Assembly: GCA_903899015.1 (NCBI GenBank)
Contig: CAIUHP010000100.1
Span: 1-64,000, forward strand
Length of the DNA stretch: 64,000 nt
Origin: an uncultured Armatimonadota bacterium
Lineage (GTDB): Bacteria > Armatimonadota > Fimbriimonadia > Fimbriimonadales > Fimbriimonadaceae
Direction: 5' to 3'
Below, one piece after another: positions 41,971 through 49,918 of this stretch. A model generated the notes under the pieces. It did not search any database, was not told where the DNA came from, and saw only the letters and a list, made by a program, of their open reading frames with translations. Made by a program: the position numbers and the translations under genes. Each line of letters begins with the position of its first letter. Position 1 is the first letter of the stretch.

Positions 41971-44478
41971 ATGCTTCAGACGACCTATTTGCACTCTGAT
42001 TGGGAATTCGCAGAGAAATCTTGGCCCGGCGGCAAGGTTGCGACGGTGGAAACGGGTTGGTTGCCTGCAACCGTGCCTGGCCACGTACACCTTGATTTGA
42101 TTGAAAACGGAATCATCGCTCACCCGTTTGAGCGAATGAACGAATTAGGTTGTCAGTGGGTTGACCTCAAGGATTGGAGCTATCGAACCACTTTCGAATG
42201 GCGATCGACTGATAGATTGCCAAACCGAGTGTTGAAGTTTGAAGGTCTCGATACCGTATGCACGATCTACCTGAATGATGAAAAGATCGGTGAGCACGAC
42301 AACATGTTTGTGGGACTCGAGATTGACGTCACCAGCAAATTGAAGCTTGGCGAAAATACCCTCCGCATCGACTTTCAGTCCGCAGTGAATGTTGGAAACG
42401 CTCGGCGCGACGCCTACTTTGCGAAGGAAGGCATTGCTGCCGATGTCTTGAACTTTGACGAGCGAGCATTTGTTCGTAAAGCCCAATACATGTTTGGTTG
42501 GGATTGGGGTCCCCGACTCGTGTCGTGCGGCATTTGGCGCCCTGTTTCCCTCATTGAGTTTTCTGCTCGCATTCTCGATACCCACGTTCAGCAAACTCAC
42601 CGTCCCGATGGCTCGGTGGAAGTTCTCTGTTCTGTCGAACATCAAGGCGAAGCGGATGGATGGATGGTGCACGTTTTTGATCCGGATGGCGAATCGATAG
42701 ACGAGTTCATGATGGCTGGCCCCGGTCAACCCGTCGTTATTGAGACTCCTGCGCTTTGGGATCCCCGAAATCCGGTTACCTATGAATTTGCGTTTACGCT
42801 TGCGAGTGCTCGGGAGCCCCAAGAAGTTGTTTTTGGATTAGATGACCAAGAACCCATCGATATCCACGATATCGTGTATGCGACGATCGGACTGACGAAT
42901 ATCAAACTTCTCCGTGAACCAGACGAATTTGGCGAGTCGTTCGAGTTCGAAGTTAATGGAAACAAGATTTGGGCTCGTGGCGCCAACTGGATTCCCGATC
43001 ATTCGTTCCCGTCCGTCGTCAACCGAGATCAGTACCGGGATCGACTGGAGAAAGCCGTCGATATGGGATTCAACATGCTCCGCGTTTGGGGCGGCGGTCT
43101 TTACGAGACAGATGAGTTCTATGAGCTTTGTGACGAGTTAGGCATCCTCGTTTGGCAAGATTTCCCATTTGCCTGCGCTTACTATCCAGATGACGAAGCA
43201 TGGCAAAACGTCATAAAAGTCGAAGCTACTGAGAACATCAAGCGCCTTCGAAATCATCCATCTCTCGCACTCTGGTGCGGAAACAACGAAAACCTTGAGA
43301 TGCACATCAATACTTGGGGTGGCAAAGAACGACACCCAAGTCGCTATTACGGTGTGAATCATTACGACAAGGTGCTTCCGCAACTTGTTTCAGAACTCAA
43401 CCCGACCATTCCCTACATCTCGACTTCCCCGATTGGCGATAACCCCAATAACGATGGAAAGTCAGAAAAGCAGACTGGCCCGAACTCTGGCGGCTACGGC
43501 GACCAGCATTGTTGGGACGTCTGGCATGGTCGAGGAGATTGGAAGTACTATGCCGATTCAACTGGCCGCTTCTCGAGCGAGTACGGCTTTGCCTCTTCGT
43601 GTAGCACCGCTCTTTGGTCGAAGACCCTTGACGACACTGACTGGGATCCTCATTCCAAAGTCGTTCAGTGGCACGATCGGACCGGAAAGGGGCACGAAAC
43701 CTTCCACGGCTACGTTAAGCTCCACTACCCGGAACCAGTGACCCTAGAGGACTGGGTCTATTACAGTCAGCTCAATCAGCGTGATGCTTTACGATGTGGG
43801 GTCGAGCATTATCGGCGGTCCGTCTTCTGCCGTGGATCGCTTATATGGCAACTTAACGATTGTTGGCCAGTTCAAAGCTGGTCCATCATGGACAGTGACG
43901 GTGATTACAAGGCGCTTGGCTACCAATTGCGTCGGCTGTATGGTGACCGTCTTCTCAGTATTGTTCGGGACAACGATAAGCTCACGCTGTGGGCGATGAA
44001 CGATGGTGAAGAGCCTTGGTTTGCTCCCGTGATCTTGTCCGCGATCCACCTAAGAACTGGCGAAGTCCTGGAAGTGTGGGAAGCAGAAATTGAGCTCGAA
44101 CCCAATTCTCGAGGCCCACTTTTGGAAGCGTCTATTCATGGAATGTCCGTACCTGATACGATCATTGTCGCGGTCGATGGCTTTGGCGAAGTTGACGCGT
44201 GGCAGCTGCTTGCCGAACCTAAATCTGCTCGATTCCCATCGGCTGAACCATTGGTTGTCTCAACCTTTGAGGAGGGCGTACTCACGATCAAAACAACCAC
44301 GCCATTGGTCGATCTGATGCTCACCGAAGACGGAGCCCCTTCGAAGTTCATTGATAACTTCATCACGGTCTCCCAACCCGGTACGTTCAGTGTCCGCGTA
44401 AATGCCCTACCTGTTTCCTTAGAAGCAAGGTCGCTGGCTGGAATCCACCCTGTAAAAGTAACCCGTTCCCCGCTCTAG
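41971..44478 (+). CDS. GH2 beta-mannosidase
   Basis: This 835-residue enzyme is a beta-mannosidase of glycoside hydrolase family 2. The order is sugar-binding domain, immunoglobulin-like domain, TIM barrel. The acid/base Glu is in WCGNNENLEMH (near residue 435), the nucleophile Glu in FSSEYGFASS (near 535), and VWGGGLYETDEFY and ILVWQDFPFACA are typical of mannosidases rather than galactosidases. No signal peptide is seen, so it probably splits imported manno-oligosaccharides. With GH26 mannanase elsewhere in the window it completes beta-mannan use. A TAGACT box lies eight bases before the ATG. Confidence 0.88.
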   Translation: MLQTTYLHSDWEFAEKSWPGGKVATVETGWLPATVPGHVHLDLIENGIIAHPFERMNELGCQWVDLKDWSYRTTFEWRSTDRLPNRVLKFEGLDTVCTIYLNDEKIGEHDNMFVGLEIDVTSKLKLGENTLRIDFQSAVNVGNARRDAYFAKEGIAADVLNFDERAFVRKAQYMFGWDWGPRLVSCGIWRPVSLIEFSARILDTHVQQTHRPDGSVEVLCSVEHQGEADGWMVHVFDPDGESIDEFMMAGPGQPVVIETPALWDPRNPVTYEFAFTLASAREPQEVVFGLDDQEPIDIHDIVYATIGLTNIKLLREPDEFGESFEFEVNGNKIWARGANWIPDHSFPSVVNRDQYRDRLEKAVDMGFNMLRVWGGGLYETDEFYELCDELGILVWQDFPFACAYYPDDEAWQNVIKVEATENIKRLRNHPSLALWCGNNENLEMHINTWGGKERHPSRYYGVNHYDKVLPQLVSELNPTIPYISTSPIGDNPNNDGKSEKQTGPNSGGYGDQHCWDVWHGRGDWKYYADSTGRFSSEYGFASSCSTALWSKTLDDTDWDPHSKVVQWHDRTGKGHETFHGYVKLHYPEPVTLEDWVYYSQLNQRDALRCGVEHYRRSVFCRGSLIWQLNDCWPVQSWSIMDSDGDYKALGYQLRRLYGDRLLSIVRDNDKLTLWAMNDGEEPWFAPVILSAIHLRTGEVLEVWEAEIELEPNSRGPLLEASIHGMSVPDTIIVAVDGFGEVDAWQLLAEPKSARFPSAEPLVVSTFEEGVLTIKTTTPLVDLMLTEDGAPSKFIDNFITVSQPGTFSVRVNALPVSLEARSLAGIHPVKVTRSPL

Positions 44479-44490
44479 CGGGGAACGGGT
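44461..44490. terminator. Hairpin over the stop codon of the beta-mannosidase gene
   Basis: A perfect 14-base stem (44461-44474 with 44477-44490) carries the TAG stop codon (44476-44478) at its tip. No T run follows on the plus strand; on the minus strand TACTTTTA follows. It separates two convergent genes. Confidence 0.6.
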
Positions 44491-44500
44491 TGGGAGCTTG

Positions 44501-45025
44501 CTACAATCCACCCAAACCAATCGGATCATCGAAATCCAACGGGCGGTTGATACACAGGTCCGCTCCAAGCTTGTAGCCAAGGTACACCTCTGTGTCCGAG
44601 CCATTCGTGATGAATATCACCGGTAGGTCGTACCCACCTTCCATGCTTCGAATCAACAGAATGTTTCTCTCCTGATCTAGAATCGCCAAACCTGGCTTCC
44701 AAAACCGAAACGTTTCTACGAAACTTCTCTTGGTTGTTGAAATGATCTGATGTTTCGTTCGCGAACGAAGATTGAGCATCACAACCGTCTGCTCCAAAGG
44801 GTCCCGCAAACAAACCAAGATCCGCAGCCGGCGCTCCTCGAATCCCCCACCCACATCAATTGATGAAGGAGGTACCCGCCAAAGATCAACTGCAGTCTGA
44901 AACACCATCTCTCCCGCCATTTTATTGACGGCATGATTACTCACGATGGTTCGCTGTGCCAAAGCCACACGAATGTCTCGTATCTGTCCGACGGGTTCGT
45001 ACAGATGTTTTACATTCCTCATCAC
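44501..45025 (-). CDS. Stand-alone receiver-like (pseudo-receiver) protein
   Basis: From about residue 64 of a 174-residue frame the sequence follows a response-regulator receiver: RLRILVCLRDP (one acidic residue where two or three are usual), the phospho-acceptor position in LAILDQERN, VIFITNGSD with the conserved Thr, and CINRPLDF with Arg in place of the nearly invariant Lys. Activation by phosphorylation is therefore doubtful. No output domain follows. ATGs at 44920 and 44908 would give about 139 residues, closer to a single receiver; the true start is unclear. Confidence 0.55.
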   Translation of the reverse strand: MMRNVKHLYEPVGQIRDIRVALAQRTIVSNHAVNKMAGEMVFQTAVDLWRVPPSSIDVGGGFEERRLRILVCLRDPLEQTVVMLNLRSRTKHQIISTTKRSFVETFRFWKPGLAILDQERNILLIRSMEGGYDLPVIFITNGSDTEVYLGYKLGADLCINRPLDFDDPIGLGGL

Positions 45026-45045
45026 CGCCCATCTACTAACGAACC

Positions 45046-45262
45046 AACGCCGATGGTCTCCTTTCCCCCGTTAACAGAAGCCCTTGTAGCCGGAGGTGGT
45101 TCGTGCCTCCGAGCCTATTCGGAGATGCTACACAACCCGGAATTCAACACTGACTTGGTCATTGATTTCGGAGATGTAAACGTTTGGGAATGGGTATGCG
45201 GAGGCACGAACCACCTCCGTCTACAGGGGCTCTGGTGGTAGAAAGGAGGTGGCCATCGATAA
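45046..45262 (+). repeat. Nested-palindrome repeat, copy B1
   Basis: The same family as A1/A2 in opposite orientation. It starts CGCCGATGG, has GTTAAC, the arms CCGGAGGTGGTTCGTGCC and CGGAGGCACGAACCACCTCC, and ends GAAAGGAGGTGGCCATCGAT. The core (AGCCTATTCGGAGATG onwards) aligns with the reverse complement of the A core at about 60 percent by eye. A reading frame through the right arm gives GGTNHLRLQG. Confidence 0.85.
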
Positions 45263-45296
45263 GGTCACGATCGTATCGTTTTCCATGTCGGACCTT

Positions 45297-45510
45297 TGCC
45301 GATGGCCTCCTTTCCCCGTTAACATAAGCCCCTGTAGCCGGAGGTGGTTCGTGCCTCCGACCAGTCCCCTAGGCATCATGAGCCTCGGAAATCAACACGG
45401 ACTTGGTCATTGATTTCGGAGGTGTAAACGTTTGGGAATGGGTATGCGGAGGCACGAACCACCTCCGTCTACAGGGGCTCTGGTGGTAGAAAGGAGGTGG
45501 CCATCGATAA
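45297..45510 (+). repeat. Nested-palindrome repeat, copy B2
   Basis: Tandem copy about 250 bp after B1. Both ends and the downstream spacer (GGTCACGATCGTATCGTTT) are shared with B1, so the duplication unit includes the spacer. The left half of the core differs from B1 (CCAGTCCCCTAGGCATC). Confidence 0.85.
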
Positions 45511-45544
45511 GGTCACGATCGTATCGTTTCCGAATCGTGACATA

Positions 45545-45838
45545 TGCCGATGGCCTCCTTTCCCCGTTAACATAAGCCCCCGTAGCCGGAGGTGGTTCGT
45601 GCCTCCGTGCCTATTCGGAGATGCTACACAACCCGGAATTCAACACTGACTTGGTCGTTGATTTCGGAGATGTAAACGTTTGGGAATGGGTATGCGGATG
45701 CATCATGAGATTCGGAATTCAACACGAATTGGGTCGTTGATTTCCGAGATGTAAACGATTGGGAATCGGTATGCGGAGGCACAACCACCTCTGGCTACAG
45801 GGGCCCTGATGAACGGCTTGGAGAGACTATCGATAGGG
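45545..45838 (+). repeat. Nested-palindrome repeat, copy B3, with duplicated core
   Basis: Third tandem copy. The left half is like B1, but the core is present twice (TTCGGAATTCAACAC repeated about 80 bp later), and the right arm is shortened (GGAGGCACAACCACCTCTGG). The right outer end is decayed to GACTATCGATAGG. This copy appears to be the degenerate end of the array. Confidence 0.8.
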
Positions 45839-45882
45839 CCCGCAGACCAGGTTCCGAAGGCATTTGTCCGCCAAATCCCCCC

Positions 45883-45914
45883 AAAAGAACGGATTGCTGA
45901 TTGGCAATCCGTTC
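45883..45914 (-). terminator. Rho-independent terminator of the reaction-centre-type cytochrome gene
   Basis: GAACGGATTGC (45887-45897) pairs with GCAATCCGTTC (45904-45914), an 11-bp perfect stem. On the minus strand TTTT follows. Confidence 0.75.
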
Positions 45915-45939
45915 CCTAACTTACCGTGCCTCCGTAATC

Positions 45940-46968
45940 TTACGACTTTGGAGGGTCGAAGCTGATTGGGTCGATCTTGTTATCCACTTTTACGGACTTG
46001 TACTCGATCGTCGTGTCGCCTTCAGAAGCATGGTTCACGATCTTCATCGGGAGCGGAACACCATTGACCTTCTTGTAATTGGTGTAATCGTTGATCTGAG
46101 TCATGCTTCCCAGGATGGTTGGGTAGCTGAAAGACGATCTTGATAACAGGCCCGTTGTCTTGTCGAAATATAGGCTTACGCGAGTGCGATCCGGTCCCGT
46201 ACCGGTAACGACAACATTGTCCTTGCCTTCAATCTTCGCAGTACCGCCCGAGGTGTTTGTGAGCTTCGGAAGTGAATCGAGACCTACGAATAGGGTCTTC
46301 TCATTTACATAGTGGACAGCATATTGAAGCGGAACAGCTTGAATACCCTTTTCGGTTGTGAACCAAGCCATCGTGCCGTTAAAGCCCATCTTGTTATCGG
46401 CTTTGGCTCCCTTCGTGGTGAAGGTGAATTTCGATCCCGAATAAGTAGCTTCGACTTTGGATTTGACGGCTCCAGACTCGCTCATTCCTTCAAGATGAAG
46501 TCCAGCAACCTTCGATGCGGCGTCTGCACCCATCGCTTTGCCATAGTTGGCAAGAACATCGTCAGCAACGACCGTTGCTGCTCGGCGGGCTCGAACTTCT
46601 AGACCCGTGATCGGCGGAACGCCGACGGGGCGAATCTTGCCACCGTGGCATGTTGCGCAAGTAATTTGGTTTCGGCCATTGAAGTGAGTCTTATTGATCT
46701 CACGTTGCATGGCGATCATCTCTCGTGCCGCCCGTTTTGGCTCTAGGTCATCGCTCGCTCGGTCAGCGGTGTGACAGTAGTCGCAATCAACTTTGAGCGA
46801 CGCGCTCATGAACTGCATGGCAGGAATGACATCGCTGGCCTTGTCGCCCTTGAACGACTTAATGTTCTTGAACTGCTGTTCGGCGAGAGGAGCTTGTTGG
46901 CCAGTCACTGCGACCGCACCACCCAAGCCCGAAAACGAAAGAATGAGAATTCCGTAAGCTAACCGCAT
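45940..46968 (-). CDS. Di-haem cytochrome with photosynthetic reaction-centre cytochrome c-like domain
   Basis: This 342-residue exported protein has a signal peptide (YGILILSFSGLGGAVAV). Residues 30-130 resemble half of the reaction-centre cytochrome subunit: QQFKNIKSFKG, MQFMSASLKVDCDYCHTA with the first haem site, and ITCATCHGGKIRP with the second. The C-terminal 200 residues are beta-rich (an outer-membrane lipoprotein-sorting-like fold). Such proteins occur in non-phototrophs such as Acidobacteria, where the partner is unknown. The ATG follows TAACCT by seven bases. nuoG lies 53 bases upstream. Confidence 0.8.
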   Translation of the reverse strand: MRLAYGILILSFSGLGGAVAVTGQQAPLAEQQFKNIKSFKGDKASDVIPAMQFMSASLKVDCDYCHTADRASDDLEPKRAAREMIAMQREINKTHFNGRNQITCATCHGGKIRPVGVPPITGLEVRARRAATVVADDVLANYGKAMGADAASKVAGLHLEGMSESGAVKSKVEATYSGSKFTFTTKGAKADNKMGFNGTMAWFTTEKGIQAVPLQYAVHYVNEKTLFVGLDSLPKLTNTSGGTAKIEGKDNVVVTGTGPDRTRVSLYFDKTTGLLSRSSFSYPTILGSMTQINDYTNYKKVNGVPLPMKIVNHASEGDTTIEYKSVKVDNKIDPISFDPPKS

Positions 46969-47021
46969 GGGTCGTAGGTTAGCACTCTCACTGCTTTCGT
47001 TGCGAGGTTCTTAACCCAGCC

Positions 47022-49109
47022 TTATGCGAGAACTTGCCCATCCGAAGGCAATGTCGAGTAACTGATCTCTGCAAATGCAGGCACTTCGGTCGCTAACTTT
47101 GCCATGACTTCCGACGGATTAAACAGCGGAGCTGCTGGCTTTAACCGAAGAGATAGCTCGGCGAAAACTCTCCAAGCTGGCTTTGAATCTCCATGGCTCG
47201 GGAGAACTTGCTTCATGATCTGGACACGGCGTTCCAAATTCGTGAACGTTCCTTCAGATTCGCTCGGTGCGCTCATGGGGAGCGCCACGCTAGCAAAAGG
47301 CAACGTGTTCGACTCGAATAGTTCTTGAACAACCAGGAACTCCACGTTCTCAAGAGCTGCTTCAACCAAATTCTTGTCGAAGTAGCTGGCGAATGGATCG
47401 ACGCCTACGAGCCACAGGAATTTGACTTGTCCGGTGACACAACCTTCAAGAATGGCTCGCGTATTCAGCCCCTCATTGCCAGGCAGGATTCCGATCTCCT
47501 CTGCGCCTTGCTCATTCGCGTCGAGCGCATAAAGATTAAAGGCAGAACCGTTATTAGCGGCAAATCCAGCGAGAGCTTCAACTGTTTCTTGACCGTTAGC
47601 CAAGTTGTACATCGATCGGGTTGTCACAACCGGAGCAGAGTTATCTCGAAGCAATTCCGCCGCAGCTACAATCTTCTCTGCTGAGACGCCTGTAATGGAC
47701 TCAACGTGCTCAGGAGTCATCCGAGCATCGGCACCTTTCAATCCCGCAGCTGTAGCGAGACCCGCAGCAAGAGTGGCCTCGGTTCCCGTCTTGTACCGCA
47801 GAATGAGGTGAGCGAAGCTATCGACTTCGGTCGCAGCGTCACTCGCAACCACAACCTTGGTTCCATTGTTAAACCATGCTTTTCGAATGCGCAAGTAAAG
47901 AATCGGTTCTTCATCCGCAAGCGACGTCCCGAATACAAGAACAGCCTTTTGCTTTTCAAAGCTCGCTATCGACGACTTTGATTTCGGTAAGCCAAGTTGG
48001 GACTCAATGGTTTGACTTGGTAATACTCGAGAGAGGCGGAAATCCAAATTCTGACTACCGAGTTGCACGTTCACCAGATTCTTCAGGGCAAACAGGTCTT
48101 CATTTGAATTCTTGCCTCCACCAATAAATGCGATCTGGCTGCCCGAAAGGCCACTTAATGCACTCAAAATTTGTTCGTAGGCAGTTGACCAGTCGGATTC
48201 GATCAGTCGATTGTTACCTCGAACTCTCGGGGCAGAAAGTCGATTGGACGCGTTGTAATTGTCGTGTCCAAACTTTCCTCGGTCGCAGGTCCACTCTTCG
48301 TTGACCATCTCATTCGTACGACCATTGATTCGGACGATTTGGTTAACGCGATAGTCAACATGGACATTGCAGCCGTTACTGCAAAGGGTACAGATTCCAG
48401 GGCGAGTTTGGAGGTCCCAAGGCCTCGCACGGAAACGATATTTCGAGCTAGTGAGTGCTCCTACTGGGCAAATCTCGATGACGTTTCCGCTGAACTTCGA
48501 ATCAAAATCGCGCATTTCGAAGGTCGATGGCTGCATGTTCGCCCCTCGGAATCGGAATCCAAGCTGGCTATCTCCAGAAATCTCTTCCGTAAACCTTACG
48601 CATCGACCGCACTGGATACATCGCTCTAAATCGAGAGTGACGTACTTGCTAAGAGGAAATGCTTTTGGAGCATGCCGTTTGAGTTCAACATAGCGGCTCG
48701 TCGATGGTCCGTAGTGAAGGGTGTTGTTCTGTAGAGGACACTCTCCACCCCGATCACAGATTGGGCAGTCGAGTGGGTGGTTGATCAGTAAGAATTCGAG
48801 AACACCCTTGCGATCCTTGTGCAGCGCTTCGGTGTCGGTGTACACCATAAGGCCCTCTGTCGAAGGGAGGGTGCAAGCGGCCTGGGGCTTTGGCATTTTC
48901 CGAACGCTGCCGTCTGGCATCTTGTATGCACACTCAACCAAGCACATGCGGCACATGCCGACCGGCTTTAAGCGAGGGTGGTAGCAAAAGATCGGGATCT
49001 CAAGGCCAATTCTTTTGACCGATTCGACGACCATCTCTCCCTTGGGAACCTGGAGAGGAATATCGTTGATGGAGATGTTGACTGTCTGGACGTCCGCAAC
49101 GGCTGCCAT
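47022..49109 (-). CDS. nuoG: NADH-quinone oxidoreductase subunit G
   Basis: This 695-residue peripheral subunit of respiratory complex I carries iron-sulfur clusters. Order: a 2Fe-2S ferredoxin domain with CYHPRLKPVGMCRMC and CTLPSTEG, the His/Cys-ligated 4Fe-4S site (HPLDCPICDRGGECPLQ), two clusters in the CIQCGRC and CPVG stretches, then the molybdopterin-oxidoreductase-like part starting CTLCSNGCN. No other nuo gene is adjacent, which is unusual for complex I. AAGGT lies before the ATG. Confidence 0.9.
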   Translation of the reverse strand: MAAVADVQTVNISINDIPLQVPKGEMVVESVKRIGLEIPIFCYHPRLKPVGMCRMCLVECAYKMPDGSVRKMPKPQAACTLPSTEGLMVYTDTEALHKDRKGVLEFLLINHPLDCPICDRGGECPLQNNTLHYGPSTSRYVELKRHAPKAFPLSKYVTLDLERCIQCGRCVRFTEEISGDSQLGFRFRGANMQPSTFEMRDFDSKFSGNVIEICPVGALTSSKYRFRARPWDLQTRPGICTLCSNGCNVHVDYRVNQIVRINGRTNEMVNEEWTCDRGKFGHDNYNASNRLSAPRVRGNNRLIESDWSTAYEQILSALSGLSGSQIAFIGGGKNSNEDLFALKNLVNVQLGSQNLDFRLSRVLPSQTIESQLGLPKSKSSIASFEKQKAVLVFGTSLADEEPILYLRIRKAWFNNGTKVVVASDAATEVDSFAHLILRYKTGTEATLAAGLATAAGLKGADARMTPEHVESITGVSAEKIVAAAELLRDNSAPVVTTRSMYNLANGQETVEALAGFAANNGSAFNLYALDANEQGAEEIGILPGNEGLNTRAILEGCVTGQVKFLWLVGVDPFASYFDKNLVEAALENVEFLVVQELFESNTLPFASVALPMSAPSESEGTFTNLERRVQIMKQVLPSHGDSKPAWRVFAELSLRLKPAAPLFNPSEVMAKLATEVPAFAEISYSTLPSDGQVLA

Positions 49110-49303
49110 GCTTTTACCTTCAAATCGACGCTCAGGGGGCCGTCGACATGAATCACGAGTCTACCTTTCGTCGAACCTAAAATTTGCGTTCACCCTCAGT
49201 CAGTGCAGAAGCATTCGACGATACCGACTCCAGTTTCGTCAAAACCCGGTAGTTACCTTCACATTGAGCACAATCGAACGACAATCAAACAAAAACGTTC
49301 AGA

Positions 49304-49915
49304 ATGAAACTAAGCATGACGAGCAAGAGCCGGATTCGTGGAATTGGCAAGATGGAATGGTTACTGGCCGTACTTGTCGTGATCATTGCGCTCGTGATAC
49401 TCTTGCCCATATCACTCCGAAACAAGAGGGGGAACCTCTTGCTCGATGAGTCTGGACGCATGCGAAAGGTCTACATTTCGTTGTCATTGTACGAAGAGCA
49501 GTACGACACGCTTCCTGCACCCAATCTGTTGGCCGCCGCTACGTACGATCCGGTTCACGAAGATTTCCTGTCTGGACTGGACCCATACGCACACACCCAA
49601 GCGACGTCATTTCCAAGCGATCCTGGACTCGAAAAGAGTGCCCCCTCTCCCTTTCGAATCAGCTTCTCGTACATCCAAAACTTCCTCCAAGAGGGCAAGC
49701 TGAAAGTGAAACCGTGGGCAGTTGCCCGAACCGACCCGACGCTGGGGGTCTTGGGAAATGAGTGGTACGGCTCCGTTACACCTACCGACAACTTTCAAGC
49801 TCAAGTCAGCGGGCGATTGATGCGCATCAATACCGACGGTTCGGTGTATGTGTTAGAAGATCGAGGCGGTCCCAAATCATTGGGAGACGCACAGGATCTC
49901 TTTATTAAACGCTAG
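49304..49915 (+). CDS. Pseudopilin-like membrane-anchored protein
   Basis: This 203-residue protein has a basic start (MTSKSRIRGIGK) and one long hydrophobic helix (MEWLLAVLVVIIALVILLP), followed by RMRKVYISLSLYEEQYDTLP, a layout like type II secretion or type IV pilus pseudopilins in which the helix is followed by residues that sense an order of fibres. The classical GFTLxE prepilin motif is missing, so processing by the prepilin peptidase is doubtful. No other pilus gene is near. It is convergent with the PRPP synthetase gene (three bases apart). Confidence 0.55.
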   Translation: MKLSMTSKSRIRGIGKMEWLLAVLVVIIALVILLPISLRNKRGNLLLDESGRMRKVYISLSLYEEQYDTLPAPNLLAAATYDPVHEDFLSGLDPYAHTQATSFPSDPGLEKSAPSPFRISFSYIQNFLQEGKLKVKPWAVARTDPTLGVLGNEWYGSVTPTDNFQAQVSGRLMRINTDGSVYVLEDRGGPKSLGDAQDLFIKR

Positions 49916-49918
49916 TGA

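Noticed and set aside
45046-45838. CRISPR array
   Set aside because: The units are about 215-250 bp with conserved interior, not short repeats with unique spacers, and no cas genes are present.
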